A stretch of 64,000 nucleotides of DNA from JAXMCK01 sp046349395 (GCA_046349395.1 JAXMCK010000005.1:496001-560000); one strand, 5' to 3'; shown: positions 51,457 to 60,359, counted from the stretch's first letter. Translations and numbers: made by a program. Notes: generated by a model from the sequence alone, not told the origin.

Positions 51457-52571
51457 CCGAAGCCGCCCTCCGCGCCCTCGCATCCTGCGCCGCCGAGCCC
51501 TTCGAGCGCGCGCACGCCATGCCGCCCGCCGCCTACACCGATCCCGGCGTGCTGGCGCTGGAGCAGGAGCGCATCTTCGCCCGCGAGTGGATCTGTGTCG
51601 GCCGTGCGAGCACCCTCGCCGAGCCCGGCGCCTACGTGACCCTGGAGGTCGCCGGCCAGCCCGTGGCCGTCATCCGCCAGCCCGACGGCACCATCCGCGC
51701 CTTCTCCAATGTCTGTCTGCACCGCATGTCGACGCTCTTGGAGGGCTCCGGCCGCACCGCCGCCATCGTCTGCCCCTACCATGCCTGGACCTACAATCTC
51801 GACGGCACGTTACGCGCTGCCCCGCACATGGACCGCAGCGACGGTTTCGACCGCACCGCCTGCCGCTTGCCCGAGCTGCGCTGCGAACATTGGCAGGGCT
51901 GGGTCTACGTCACGCTCGACCGCGACATCGCCCCCGTCGCCGAGCGCCTGGCCCCGCTCACCGAGATGGTGGCACCCTACCACATGGAGAACTACGTCGA
52001 GACCTTTCGCGAGGAGCATGTCTGGGACACCAACTGGAAGATCCTCGCCGAGAACTTCATGGAGTCCTACCACCTCCCGATGCTGCACCGGGGTACCATC
52101 GGCCCCTACTCCAAGATCGAGGAGATGGACTGCCCGCCGGGGCTCCCGACCTTCAACTATCACTGGATCATCAAGGACGCGACGCTGCCCATCGGCAACG
52201 CGCACCTCGACAACCGCCACCTCGAAGGCCAGTGGCGCAAGACCACGGGCCTGTTCGCCATCTACCCCTCGCACATGATCACGCTGACGCCGGGCTACTT
52301 CTGGTACCTCGTTCTCCAGCCGCGCGGCGTCGGCAAGGTCCACATGCTCTTCGGCGGCGGCCTCGCCCCCGAGTTCCTCGCCGACCCGCAAGGCCCGGGC
52401 TACATGGCCCAACTCAAGGCCCTCCTCGACAGGGTGAACATCGAAGACCGCACCGGCGTCGAAGCCGTCTTCAAGGGCCTGAACGCCCCCCTCGCCCGCG
52501 CCGGCCGTCTCTCCTGGCTGGAGCGCCCGAACTACGACTTCGCCCGCTATCTGGCCGAGCGGCTGGTGTAA
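51453..52571 (+). CDS. Rieske 2Fe-2S aromatic ring-hydroxylating oxygenase alpha subunit
   Basis: 372 residues. The Rieske centre is formed by CLHRMSTLL and CPYHAWTY (C-x-H and C-x2-H) near residues 88-108. The mononuclear iron site is NFMESYHLPMLH in the C-terminal domain. Such oxygenases perform dioxygenation, N- or O-demethylation or carboxylate cleavage; the substrate is unknown. No ferredoxin, reductase or beta subunit gene is adjacent. ATG at 51453 overlaps the RidA stop, so all three genes are coupled. Confidence 0.9.
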   Translation: MTEAALRALASCAAEPFERAHAMPPAAYTDPGVLALEQERIFAREWICVGRASTLAEPGAYVTLEVAGQPVAVIRQPDGTIRAFSNVCLHRMSTLLEGSGRTAAIVCPYHAWTYNLDGTLRAAPHMDRSDGFDRTACRLPELRCEHWQGWVYVTLDRDIAPVAERLAPLTEMVAPYHMENYVETFREEHVWDTNWKILAENFMESYHLPMLHRGTIGPYSKIEEMDCPPGLPTFNYHWIIKDATLPIGNAHLDNRHLEGQWRKTTGLFAIYPSHMITLTPGYFWYLVLQPRGVGKVHMLFGGGLAPEFLADPQGPGYMAQLKALLDRVNIEDRTGVEAVFKGLNAPLARAGRLSWLERPNYDFARYLAERLV

Positions 52572-52593
52572 GGGTGGGTGCAGCGGCAGTCGG

Positions 52594-52788
52594 TTGCACG
52601 GTCGAAACCTCTATATTGTGGACTACTTTGTCTCGCTACATGGACCGCAGATATTCAAAGCACCGAATAGTGAAATGTTCGTGAACGACACGGCCAACGA
52701 GTTCCGCCTGCTCCAGCCGTCCGCGACGTCGCTCCCACACCTCGCCGGCCTCGGACTCGCCGCCCGCCGCCGATGCAAGGCGGCCTGA
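52594..52788 (+). pseudogene. possible relic of a PEP-CTERM protein
   Basis: A short frame of about 64 residues ends ATSLPHLAGLGLAARRRCKAA. This is the layout of a PEP-CTERM tail (Pro-containing motif, short hydrophobic run, Arg/Lys-rich end). The upstream part (NLYIVDYFVSLHGPQIF) does not look like a secreted domain and has no signal peptide. It lies in a 313-bp gap (52572-52884) with locally lower GC around 52600-52690. Could be chance; the tail similarity is the only support. Confidence 0.35.
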
Positions 52789-52841
52789 TCCCAACCCGGC
52801 TCCTGTTCCTCGATGCCTCCCTGCCCTAGGCTGAGCACCGG

Positions 52842-53043
52842 TCGGCCAACCATGGCCGAGCGAGATCAGGGCAGGAGGCACCTCATGACCACACCCTTCG
52901 TCATCGCCGCCGAGGCGGCGGCCGAGACGCTGGACTGGGGCAGGATCACCTCGCTGATCCGGCCGGCGAACACGGGTGCGAAGGACCTGGCGATCGTCCA
53001 CGCCCACTTCTTTGTCGGCCAGGGCCACGCCTTCCACCGGCAC
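52842..53043 (+). repeat. partial duplication of cupin gene (left copy)
   Basis: 202 bp aligning without gaps to 54246-54447, offset 1404 bp, with scattered substitutions. It covers the upstream region, ribosome-binding site (CAGGAGG) and first 53 codons of the cupin gene. Homology stops abruptly two bases before the stop codon of the DUF2817 gene. Confidence 0.85.
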
Positions 53044-53088
53044 ACTTATCCGGCAGCGATGCTGGCGACCAGACGATCTAGGAGCTGA
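52885..53088 (+). pseudogene. truncated cupin gene
   Basis: Starts MTTPFVIAAEAAAETLDWGRI and matches the intact cupin at 54289 up to GQGHAFHRH, then continues into unrelated sequence for about 14 residues and stops at 53088. It keeps the ribosome-binding site but loses the second half of the cupin barrel, so it is very probably non-functional. Its last 43 bp overlap the DUF2817 gene on the opposite strand. Confidence 0.75.
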
Positions 53089-54122
53089 AGTCCTTCGCGC
53101 AACACGGTTCGCCGCCACGTCGGATCGCTCGGGCAGCAGACGTTCTGGTACTCTTCGCGCAGCCGTACGAAGTCGGCGTCGTCACGGCCCTCGAAACGGA
53201 GCCATCGGTCCAGTCGACCGGCCCGGAACATGGTGTAGTCGTCGGCCGTGCCGAACTCGACGACAGCACCGCTCACGGTCGCGTCCGGCAACTCCTGACC
53301 GATCGCGTTGCAGAGCAGACCACGGTAGGCCGGGACCCGACCAGCCCTGTAGACGATCTCCGCCTCGGCGCCCGTCCAGAACGCGGGCTGCAGCACCGCG
53401 CCCTCGTTGCCGATGCCCAGGCACACGACCTCGCCGAAGTCGCCAAGCCCGGTGTGCCAATCGATGAAGCCGATCCTCGTGGCACCCTCGAGCTCGTCCC
53501 GGACGATCCTTCGGAACGTCAGGTTCGACCATTCCGGCGTGCGCCCGGCGTAGTAGAGCCCCTCCGGCCGGTGCGTCTGCCCTTCAAGCATCTCCGTCTC
53601 GATCGCGGCACCGTTCGCGTCGAGGTAGGCCCGGTAGGCTCGGTAGGCATCGAGCATCCGCCCGGCGTCGAGACTACCGGCAGGTGCCGTCTCGTGGAGG
53701 AAGGGCAGGAGCCGATCGTAGGCGGCATTGAGCCGAGAATACTCGTAGGCGGCGAGAAAGTTGCGGTTCAGGTCGACATTGTTCTCGGTCGTTCGGGTCT
53801 TGAAGGAGAACGCCCACGGATTGACGGCATGAACAAGAACGATGCGGACATCCGTGCGGTCGGCCAAGCCCGACCGCGTCGTCAGCCAATGATGGAAGAT
53901 GGCCGCACCACAAAATCCTTCGGCACCGTGGACGCCGGCGATGGAGACGACGGCGCGGTCGGCATGCGCATCGCCGAGAATGGCAACGTCGCACGCCAGG
54001 ACTTCGTCTTCCGCACCCCGCAGATCATCCCGTTCATAGGCGCAGAGGCGCGCACCACGGGCCGTTGCGGCCGAGAGGAACTTCCCCCGTGCCTCCCGAT
54101 AGGTAGAGGCAAAGCTCGACAT
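53046..54122 (-). CDS. DUF2817 protein (M14 carboxypeptidase-like)
   Basis: 358 residues. The start VVSIAGVHGAEGFCGAAIFHHWL contains the H-x-x-E zinc-type motif; NNVDLNRNFLA supplies the Arg/Asn binding segment; FIDWHTGLGDFGE gives the third zinc His; the late AVVEFGTADDY has the general-base Glu. The overall plan is that of M14 metallocarboxypeptidases, but substrate specificity of DUF2817 is not known. No signal peptide. It is inserted between two copies of the cupin gene's 5' end. Confidence 0.84.
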   Translation of the reverse strand: MSSFASTYREARGKFLSAATARGARLCAYERDDLRGAEDEVLACDVAILGDAHADRAVVSIAGVHGAEGFCGAAIFHHWLTTRSGLADRTDVRIVLVHAVNPWAFSFKTRTTENNVDLNRNFLAAYEYSRLNAAYDRLLPFLHETAPAGSLDAGRMLDAYRAYRAYLDANGAAIETEMLEGQTHRPEGLYYAGRTPEWSNLTFRRIVRDELEGATRIGFIDWHTGLGDFGEVVCLGIGNEGAVLQPAFWTGAEAEIVYRAGRVPAYRGLLCNAIGQELPDATVSGAVVEFGTADDYTMFRAGRLDRWLRFEGRDDADFVRLREEYQNVCCPSDPTWRRTVLREGLQLLDRLVASIAAG

Positions 54123-54245
54123 GGGCGCCTCACGACATCGACGACTGGCCGAGGGGTACGGCCTTCACCATGGCAGGTCCACCGCGTGCCGGACGTGCCG
54201 CTGTTTCGGCGACCTTCCGACACGACTAAGCTTCTGCCCGTTGTA

Positions 54246-54447
54246 TCGGCCAGCCACGGCCGACCGAGATCAGGGCAGGAGGCATCTCATGGCTAAACCC
54301 TTCGTCATCGCCGCCGAGGCGACGGCCGACACGCTGGACTGGGGCAGGATCACCTCCCTCATCCGGCCGGCCAACACCGGGGCGAAGGACTTGGCGATCG
54401 TCCACGCCCATTTCTTCGTCGGCAAGGGCCACGACTTCCACCGGCAC
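54246..54447 (+). repeat. partial duplication of cupin gene (right, intact copy)
   Basis: Partner of 52842-53043 (offset 1404 bp). It contains the ribosome-binding site and first half of the intact cupin gene. Confidence 0.85.
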
Positions 54448-54687
54448 CCGCGCCAGGAGGAGGTGATCTACGTCCTCTCCGGCAAGATCGAGCAGTGGGT
54501 CGACCGGCAGAAGCATCTCCTGGGCCCGGGTGACGCCGCCTTCATTCCGGCCGACACGGTCCACGCCTCGTTCACGGTCGGGGAGGAGGAAGCCAGCATC
54601 CTCGCCGTCTTCGGCCCCGCCGTCGGCGACGGCTTCACGGTGGTCGACATGGCGGGCGAGGCCCCCTGGAGCACCATCCGCGGCTGA
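54289..54687 (+). CDS. cupin domain protein
   Basis: 132 residues with a single cupin_2 barrel: AHFFVGKGHDFHRHPRQEEVIYVLSGKIEQWVDRQKHLLGPGDAAFIPADTVHASFTVGEEE. The His, His, Glu and later His fit cupin metal ligands. The mature function is unknown (isomerase, dioxygenase or sensor are all found). CAGGAGG precedes the ATG. A truncated copy lies 1.4 kb upstream. Confidence 0.88.
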   Translation: MAKPFVIAAEATADTLDWGRITSLIRPANTGAKDLAIVHAHFFVGKGHDFHRHPRQEEVIYVLSGKIEQWVDRQKHLLGPGDAAFIPADTVHASFTVGEEEASILAVFGPAVGDGFTVVDMAGEAPWSTIRG

Positions 54688-54767
54688 CCCGCCGGCACCT
54701 CTTCTCCCCGACGCGGTGACCCGCCGGGCCTACCCCCACGTATCCTCTTCCAGCGGGGAGACATGCG

Positions 54768-55157
54768 ATGCCGATCACGGCCCTCTATGCCGGCCTGCTC
54801 GTGGCCATCTACCTCTACCTCACCTTCCGGGTGATCGGGCAGCGGCGTGCGAAGGGCATCGACCTCGGCGACGGCGGCGACCGCCTCGCCGCCCGCTACA
54901 TCCGCGCCCACGCCAACTTCGCCGAATACGTCCCCCTCGGCCTCGTCCTCCTCCTCATCCTCGAGATCGACCATTGGGCGGACTGGATCCTGCACGTGCT
55001 GGGCATCGCCCTCGTCGCCGGCCGCGTCCTGCACGCCCAGGCCTTCTCCGTGCCCGAATACCGCGCCGCCCCGCGCGCCGCCGGCATGGTGCTCACCACC
55101 GGTATGCTGGCCGTCGCCGCGCTCCTGTGCCTCGTCGACGGCACCGGGCTGCGCTGA
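54768..55157 (+). CDS. MAPEG family membrane protein
   Basis: 129 residues with four predicted membrane helices. MAPEG marks are LYAGLLVAIYLYLTFRVIGQRRAKGID, RYIRAHANFAEYVPLGLVLLLILE and a C-terminal GMVLTTGMLAVAALLCL. Family members are glutathione-dependent transferases/peroxidases in membranes; bacterial substrates are largely unknown. GGGGAGAC precedes the ATG. Confidence 0.88.
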   Translation: MPITALYAGLLVAIYLYLTFRVIGQRRAKGIDLGDGGDRLAARYIRAHANFAEYVPLGLVLLLILEIDHWADWILHVLGIALVAGRVLHAQAFSVPEYRAAPRAAGMVLTTGMLAVAALLCLVDGTGLR

Positions 55158-55235
55158 ACGGCGGCTCGGCAGCAACCGGGGGAACCCGCTGCCATCTCCG
55201 CCGTTGTCCGCTTCGCCATGAAGGAGGGGTACGCC

Positions 55236-55670
55236 ATGGCCGCGGCCGCGGCGCGTGAAGCTGAGCTGACCCGGTCGCCGCAGACCATCCTCGTCGTCGA
55301 GGACGAGGTCCTCGTCCGGATGGTCATCGCCGATTACCTGCGCGGGTGCGGCTTCCACGTCATCGAGGCCGCCACCGCCGACGAGGCGATGACGGTCCTG
55401 CGCTCGGACGAGCATGTCGACCTCGTCTTCACCGACGTCCAGATGCCGGGCAGCATGGACGGCTTCGGCCTCGCCCGCTGGATCAGGGCCGAGCGCTCCG
55501 GCATCCGCGTGATCATCACCTCCGGTATCGAGCGCGCCGCCGACAAGGCGTCCGACCTCTGCAAGGAGAGCCCGCTGTTGGGCAAGCCGTACCACCCGCA
55601 GAAGGTCGCCGAGCAGATCCGGGCCCTCCTCGCCAATGCCGAAGACAGGTGCGATCCGCCGTCCGAGTGA
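55236..55670 (+). CDS. single-domain response regulator receiver protein
   Basis: 144 residues made only of a receiver domain: TILVVEDEVLVRMVIADYLRGCGF with the acidic pocket, VDLVFTDVQMPGSMDGF with the phosphoacceptor Asp, VIITSG and LGKPYHPQKVAEQI with the conserved Lys. No output domain, so it acts by protein contact or as a phosphate shuttle. AAGGAGGGG sits 5 bp before the ATG at 55236 (an ATG at 55218 is less likely). No histidine kinase is adjacent. Confidence 0.88.
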   Translation: MAAAAAREAELTRSPQTILVVEDEVLVRMVIADYLRGCGFHVIEAATADEAMTVLRSDEHVDLVFTDVQMPGSMDGFGLARWIRAERSGIRVIITSGIERAADKASDLCKESPLLGKPYHPQKVAEQIRALLANAEDRCDPPSE

Positions 55671-55795
55671 CAGGCCCGCGATAGCGCCGATCACGAGAGC
55701 GTCAACGCGCTCGCCAGGATGGCCCCTCGCGCCTTGACCGGCCCCATTCCGCACCGCAGGCTCGCAAAATCTTCGAGCCGCAGGATCGCGTCGCC

Positions 55796-57781
55796 ATGGC
55801 CACTTTCACCGTCACCACCACCGCCGACGTCGTGAACGCCAATGACGGCGTGCTCAGCCTGCGCGAGGCCGTGACCAAGGCCAACGCGACGGCGGCCGCC
55901 GACAAGATCGTCTTCGCCGCCAATGTCGAGGGCAACACGCTCACCCTGACCCAGGGTGCCCTCTCGCTCACCACCGACATCACCATCGACGGCAACCAGA
56001 ACAACGACGCCACCCGCGTCACGCTGAACGGTGCGGGCACCACGCAGCACTTCCGCATCGGAGCTGTCGACGCCGACGTCCAGCTCACAGACATGGTCCT
56101 GAGCAACGGCTCGGGGCGCGCCGGCGAGTCGATCGAGCTTCAGGCTGGCCACCTCGGGGTCACGAACTGCGACTTCAGCAGCAACACGGCACAGGACCTC
56201 GGCGGCTCCATCATCGTTCTGGGCTCTGCCACACTGGCCGTCGACGGCAGCAGCTTCGCCTACGGCACTGCCGCAAACGGTGGGGCCATTTTCGTTGCCG
56301 ACGGCGCCAGCGTCGCCGTGCGCTCGAGCGAGTTCCAGGACAACCTCGCCATGCAATCGGGTGGCGCCATCTTCTCTACAGGCGACCTGACCATTGCCGA
56401 CAGCCTGGTCCTGGGGAACACGGCCGACAAGTTTGGCGGCGGCGGGATCGTGTCCTACTACGGCAGCCTGCTGGTCCAGCGATCGACCATCGCCTCCAAC
56501 ACTGCTTACCTGGCCAGTGGCGGCGGCATCCTCGCCTATCAGGGTCCGGTGACGATCGAGGATTCGACGATCGCCCACAATCAGGCGACCCAAAGCGTCA
56601 ACAGCATCGGCGGTGGCATCGGCGTCTTCAGCGGCAGTCTCGTCCTTCGCGGCAGCACCGTCACCGACAACATCATGAACGGCAGCGACGGCGGCGGCAT
56701 CGGGCTCAGCAGCTCGACGCTGGACATCGCCAACAGCATCGTCGTCGGCAACCGCGCCGCCCCGGGCGGTGCGCAGGACGTTCTCGGAGCGATCGCTCTC
56801 TCCGACGGCCACAACCTGTTCGGCTCCACGGTCATGGGTGCCGTCTCGGGGGACCGCCAGAACGTCATCGGCAGCAGCATCTTCCCGACGACTAACGCCT
56901 CTACGGGCGGCGGGATCTTGGACGCCACCCACACCGTCCCGCTGCTCCTGGTGGCGACGAACCCCGCACTCGGCGGCGGGGAGCCCTTCACCGCCTTCCT
57001 CGTCGATCAGCACGGCACCGCCCGCCCGCTACCGGCCGGCACCCTGCCGGACCTCGGAGCCGTCGAGAGCAACTTCGCCCTCTCGACGACACCATCCGCC
57101 AACAACGATCTCCTCACCGGCACGGGAGCCGCCAACACCATCTCGGGCAAGGCCGGGGCCGACTACATCAAGGGCCTGGGTGGTGCCGACACGCTCAACG
57201 GCGGCGACCTCCTCGACGGCGGCACCGGCAACGACAAACTGAACGGCGGCAACGGTATCGACATCGTCACCTACGCGTCCGGCACCACGGCCGTCGTGGT
57301 CGATCTCAGCGGCACTACCGACACGGCGAAGCGCGGCAGCGAGACCGACACGCTGACCAGCATCGAAGGGGCCATCGGCTCCGCCAAGGCCGACACCTTC
57401 AAGGGCGACGCCAACGCCAACTGGTTCATGGGCGGCCTCGGCAAGGACACCTTCACCGGCGGCGGCGGCCACGATTTCTTCGATTTCAACAGCACCGCCG
57501 ATTCCGGAGTCGGCGCCGGCAACCGCGACATCATCAAGGACTTCGCTCCCGGCACCGACCATATCGACCTGATGGGAATCGACGCCGACGCGAACATCGC
57601 CGGCAACCAGGCCTTCCATTTCGTCGGCACGGCTGCCCTCACCGGCCCAGCCCAGGTCGGCTACGAGATCTCCGGCGGCAACACGATCGTCCACGCCAGC
57701 ACCGATGGCGACGCCGCCGCCGAGATCGAGATCCAGCTCACCGGCATCAAAGCGCTGACGGCGACGGACTTCTACCTCTGA
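55796..57781 (+). CDS. CSLREA-domain beta-helix protein with RTX repeats, paralogue 2
   Basis: 661 residues. CSLREA start MATFTVTTTADVVNANDGVLSLREAV, then a beta-helix region to about 430. A shortened RTX block (GTGAANTISGKAG, GGTGNDKLNGGNGID, GGLGKDTFTGGGGHDFFDF) is followed by the C-terminal secretion-type region ending LTATDFYL. No N-terminal signal peptide; type I secretion is expected. The tail is nearly identical to paralogue 3 (57909-59879), but the latter has three extra residues (9 bp) in GGDGGDLLDGG. Similar leader DNA precedes both genes. Confidence 0.88.
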   Translation: MATFTVTTTADVVNANDGVLSLREAVTKANATAAADKIVFAANVEGNTLTLTQGALSLTTDITIDGNQNNDATRVTLNGAGTTQHFRIGAVDADVQLTDMVLSNGSGRAGESIELQAGHLGVTNCDFSSNTAQDLGGSIIVLGSATLAVDGSSFAYGTAANGGAIFVADGASVAVRSSEFQDNLAMQSGGAIFSTGDLTIADSLVLGNTADKFGGGGIVSYYGSLLVQRSTIASNTAYLASGGGILAYQGPVTIEDSTIAHNQATQSVNSIGGGIGVFSGSLVLRGSTVTDNIMNGSDGGGIGLSSSTLDIANSIVVGNRAAPGGAQDVLGAIALSDGHNLFGSTVMGAVSGDRQNVIGSSIFPTTNASTGGGILDATHTVPLLLVATNPALGGGEPFTAFLVDQHGTARPLPAGTLPDLGAVESNFALSTTPSANNDLLTGTGAANTISGKAGADYIKGLGGADTLNGGDLLDGGTGNDKLNGGNGIDIVTYASGTTAVVVDLSGTTDTAKRGSETDTLTSIEGAIGSAKADTFKGDANANWFMGGLGKDTFTGGGGHDFFDFNSTADSGVGAGNRDIIKDFAPGTDHIDLMGIDADANIAGNQAFHFVGTAALTGPAQVGYEISGGNTIVHASTDGDAAAEIEIQLTGIKALTATDFYL

Positions 57782-57908
57782 CCTCGCCCACCTCGCGGTA
57801 GAGCCGGCGCCTTGGTCTTGAGCCGTTTCAGCGAGTTGGCGCCTTCGTCCTTGACCGGTTGAATTCCGCATCTAAGCCTTGCGGAATCCACAGCCGCAGG
57901 ACCTCCCG
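57782..57908 (+). promoter_or_regulatory. leader of RTX paralogue 3, with internal repeats
   Basis: Contains the near-repeat GGCGCCTTGGTCTTGAGCCGTTT / GGCGCCTTCGTCCTTGACCGGTT and an inverted repeat ATTCCGC (57863-57869) with GCGGAAT (57881-57887). CCTTGACCGG...ATTCCGCA...AGCCGCAGGA is shared with the region upstream of 55796, so the two leaders are duplicated. Role (promoter, operator) is inferred. Confidence 0.45.
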
Positions 57909-59879
57909 ATGGCCACGTTCACCGTCACCACGGCCGCCGACGTCGTGAACGCTAGTGACGGCAAGCTTAGCCTGCGCGAGGCGGTGGCCCAGGCCAACGC
58001 CACGGCTGGTGCCGACACCATCGTCTTCTCCAGCGCCATCGAGAGTGCCGGCGCCACCCTGACGCTGAGCCAGGGCGAGCTCGCCGTTACCAGCGACATC
58101 ACCATCGACGGCGACAGCAACGATGACGGCTTCACCGTCGAGCTCAGCACGAACTTCCAGGGCCGCGTCTTTCACGCCACCGGTGCCGCCACCGACCTCG
58201 TCCTGCGCGATCTCGTCATCTCCTCCTCGGGCTTCACACCCGGCTCCGCGCTACCGGGAGCGGCCGACTGCGGTGGTGCCGTCCTGGTCCAAAGCGGCAG
58301 CCTCGCCGTGCAGAACGTCGCCTTTGCCGCCAACGTCGCCGGCGTCGGGTCGCTGGGCGGCGGCGCCATCCTCGCCGATACGGCCAGGGTGTCGATCGAC
58401 GACGCCAGATTCGTCGGCAACAGCGCCACCGTGGGCGGCGCCGTACGGCTCTACTCGGCACAGGCCACCATCGAGGACAGCCGCTTCTCCGGCAACGGCA
58501 GCTACCAGTTACAGACGGGCTCGGGCGGGGCGATCTATGCGAGCGACAGCGATACCACCCTCTCGCGCACCAGCCTGACGGGCAACATCGCCAACAGAGG
58601 CGGCGCCCTCGCCCATTTCAATGGCCACACCACGATCGTGGACAGCGCCATCGCGGGCAACACCGCCACGACGACGGAGTATGCGAAAGGCGGCGGCGTC
58701 TACGCTGTCGCCGGTAGCCTCGCGGTGCTCGGCACGACGGTCACGGGCAATACGGTCTCAGGAACCGTGACAGTTGGCGGCGGCCTGCACCTCGGCTCCA
58801 TCGACACGACCATCGAGAACAGCATCGTCGCCGGCAACCGACTGGGAGCACTCTACAGCGCCGCCGCGGACATTCGAGGTGCCGTCAGCCTCTCCAACGG
58901 TCACAACATCTTCGGCACCACCGTCACCGGCAGCATCGCCGGCGACCTGCAGAACGTCGCGGCCAACCTCCTGTTCGCCGCCATCGACCCCGCCACCGGC
59001 GGCGGGCTGGTCGGCCGCAACGGTGCCGTGGCCCTGCTCGCCGCCATCGCCAACCCGGCCCTGGGTGGTGCGGACCCCTTCGCGAACGCCGTCGACCAGA
59101 CCGGTGGCGCCCGCCCCCTTCCCGCCGGCAGCCTGCCCGACGCCGGTGCGCTCGAGCGCAACTTCGCCCTCTCCACCACCGCATCGGCGAACAACGACCT
59201 GCTCACCGGCAACGGCAGCGCCAACGCCATCTCGGGTCTGGCCGGCCACGACTACATCAAGGGCCTGGGTGGCAACGACACGCTCAACGGCGGCGACGGC
59301 GGCGATCTCCTCGACGGCGGCACCGGCAACGACAAGCTGAACGGCAATGCCGGGATCGACATCGTTACCTACGCGTCCGGCACGACGGCCGTCGTCGTCG
59401 ACCTCAGCGGTGCCACCGACACCGCCAAACGTGGCACCGAGACCGACACCCTGACCGGCATCGAGGGTGCCATCGGCTCGACCAAGGCCGACACCTTCAA
59501 GGGCGACGCCAACGCCAACTGGTTCATGGGCGGCCCCGGCAAGGACACCTTCACCGGCGGCGGCGGCCACGACTTCTTCGACTTCAACAGCACCGCCGAC
59601 TCCCTCGTTGGCGTCGGCAACCGCGACATCGTCAAGGATTTCGCCCCGGGCACCGACGACATCGACCTCATGGGCATCGACGCCGACGCGAACGTCGCCG
59701 GCAACCAGGCCTTCCACTTCGTCGGCACCGCCGCCCTCACCGGCCCCGAGCAGGTCGGCTACTTCACCTCCGGCGGCAACACGATCATCCGCGCCAGCAC
59801 CGATGCCGACGCCACCGCCGAGATCGAGATCCAGCTCACCGGGATCAAGACGCTCACGGCCGCCGACTTCTACCTCTGA
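57909..59879 (+). CDS. CSLREA-domain beta-helix protein with RTX repeats, paralogue 3
   Basis: 656 residues. MATFTVTTAADVVNASDGKLSLREAV is the CSLREA start; residues about 50-420 form a degenerate beta-helix; RTX nonapeptides (GGNDTLNGGDGGDLLDGG and following) precede the conserved C-terminal DIVKDFAPGTDDIDLMGIDADANVAGNQAFHF and LTAADFYL end. The ATG at 57909 follows GCAGGACC. The family is probably secreted by a type I system not in the window. Likely a recent tandem duplicate of 55796-57781. Confidence 0.88.
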   Translation: MATFTVTTAADVVNASDGKLSLREAVAQANATAGADTIVFSSAIESAGATLTLSQGELAVTSDITIDGDSNDDGFTVELSTNFQGRVFHATGAATDLVLRDLVISSSGFTPGSALPGAADCGGAVLVQSGSLAVQNVAFAANVAGVGSLGGGAILADTARVSIDDARFVGNSATVGGAVRLYSAQATIEDSRFSGNGSYQLQTGSGGAIYASDSDTTLSRTSLTGNIANRGGALAHFNGHTTIVDSAIAGNTATTTEYAKGGGVYAVAGSLAVLGTTVTGNTVSGTVTVGGGLHLGSIDTTIENSIVAGNRLGALYSAAADIRGAVSLSNGHNIFGTTVTGSIAGDLQNVAANLLFAAIDPATGGGLVGRNGAVALLAAIANPALGGADPFANAVDQTGGARPLPAGSLPDAGALERNFALSTTASANNDLLTGNGSANAISGLAGHDYIKGLGGNDTLNGGDGGDLLDGGTGNDKLNGNAGIDIVTYASGTTAVVVDLSGATDTAKRGTETDTLTGIEGAIGSTKADTFKGDANANWFMGGPGKDTFTGGGGHDFFDFNSTADSLVGVGNRDIVKDFAPGTDDIDLMGIDADANVAGNQAFHFVGTAALTGPEQVGYFTSGGNTIIRASTDADATAEIEIQLTGIKTLTAADFYL

Positions 59880-59947
59880 GGCGACATCCCCTCCGGTCCG
59901 CGCTACACCGTCGGCCGACGCGCACCGCCTGTAGGGGGGCTGCCCCC

Positions 59948-60244
59948 GTGCCCTTCGCCATCCTCGCCCTCGACAAGCCCGACTCCACGAAGCTCCGCGC
60001 CGACCTGCGCCCGACCCACCTCGCCTATCTGGAGCAGCACGCCCCGCAGCTCCTGGCCGGCGGTGCGATCCTCGGCGAAGACGGTGCCACCCCCATCGGC
60101 AGCCTCCTCATCTACGACACCGAGGAGCGTGCCGTGGCCGAGGACTTCGCCGCCAACGACCCCTTCCGCCTCAACGGCCTCTTCCAGTCCGTCTCGATCT
60201 ACCCCTGGCGCAAGGTCTTCTTCGACGGCAAGCGGCTGATGTGA
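59948..60244 (+). CDS. YciI family protein
   Basis: 98 residues. YciI motifs: MPFAILALDKPDSTKLRADLRPTHLAYLEQHAPQLLAGGAIL (with catalytic-type His), ERAVAEDFAANDPFRLNGLF and SVSIYPWRKVF. The family is a ferredoxin-like fold of uncertain activity. GTG start at 59948; GGGGGGCTG precedes it as ribosome-binding site. Confidence 0.88.
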   Translation: MPFAILALDKPDSTKLRADLRPTHLAYLEQHAPQLLAGGAILGEDGATPIGSLLIYDTEERAVAEDFAANDPFRLNGLFQSVSIYPWRKVFFDGKRLM

Positions 60245-60359
60245 GCGCCCGGCGTGCCACACGGCACCCCGACGTGGATCATTTCCCTACATTTTCGATA
60301 GACATTTATCCATCGCTATCCGATAATCCTCCACGACAACACATGGTGGAGTGTGGAAC

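Noticed and set aside
53046..54122. DUF2817 block as a transposable element
   Set aside because: The flanking direct repeats are gene fragments of 202 bp, far longer than a target-site duplication, and no transposase or inverted ends exist.
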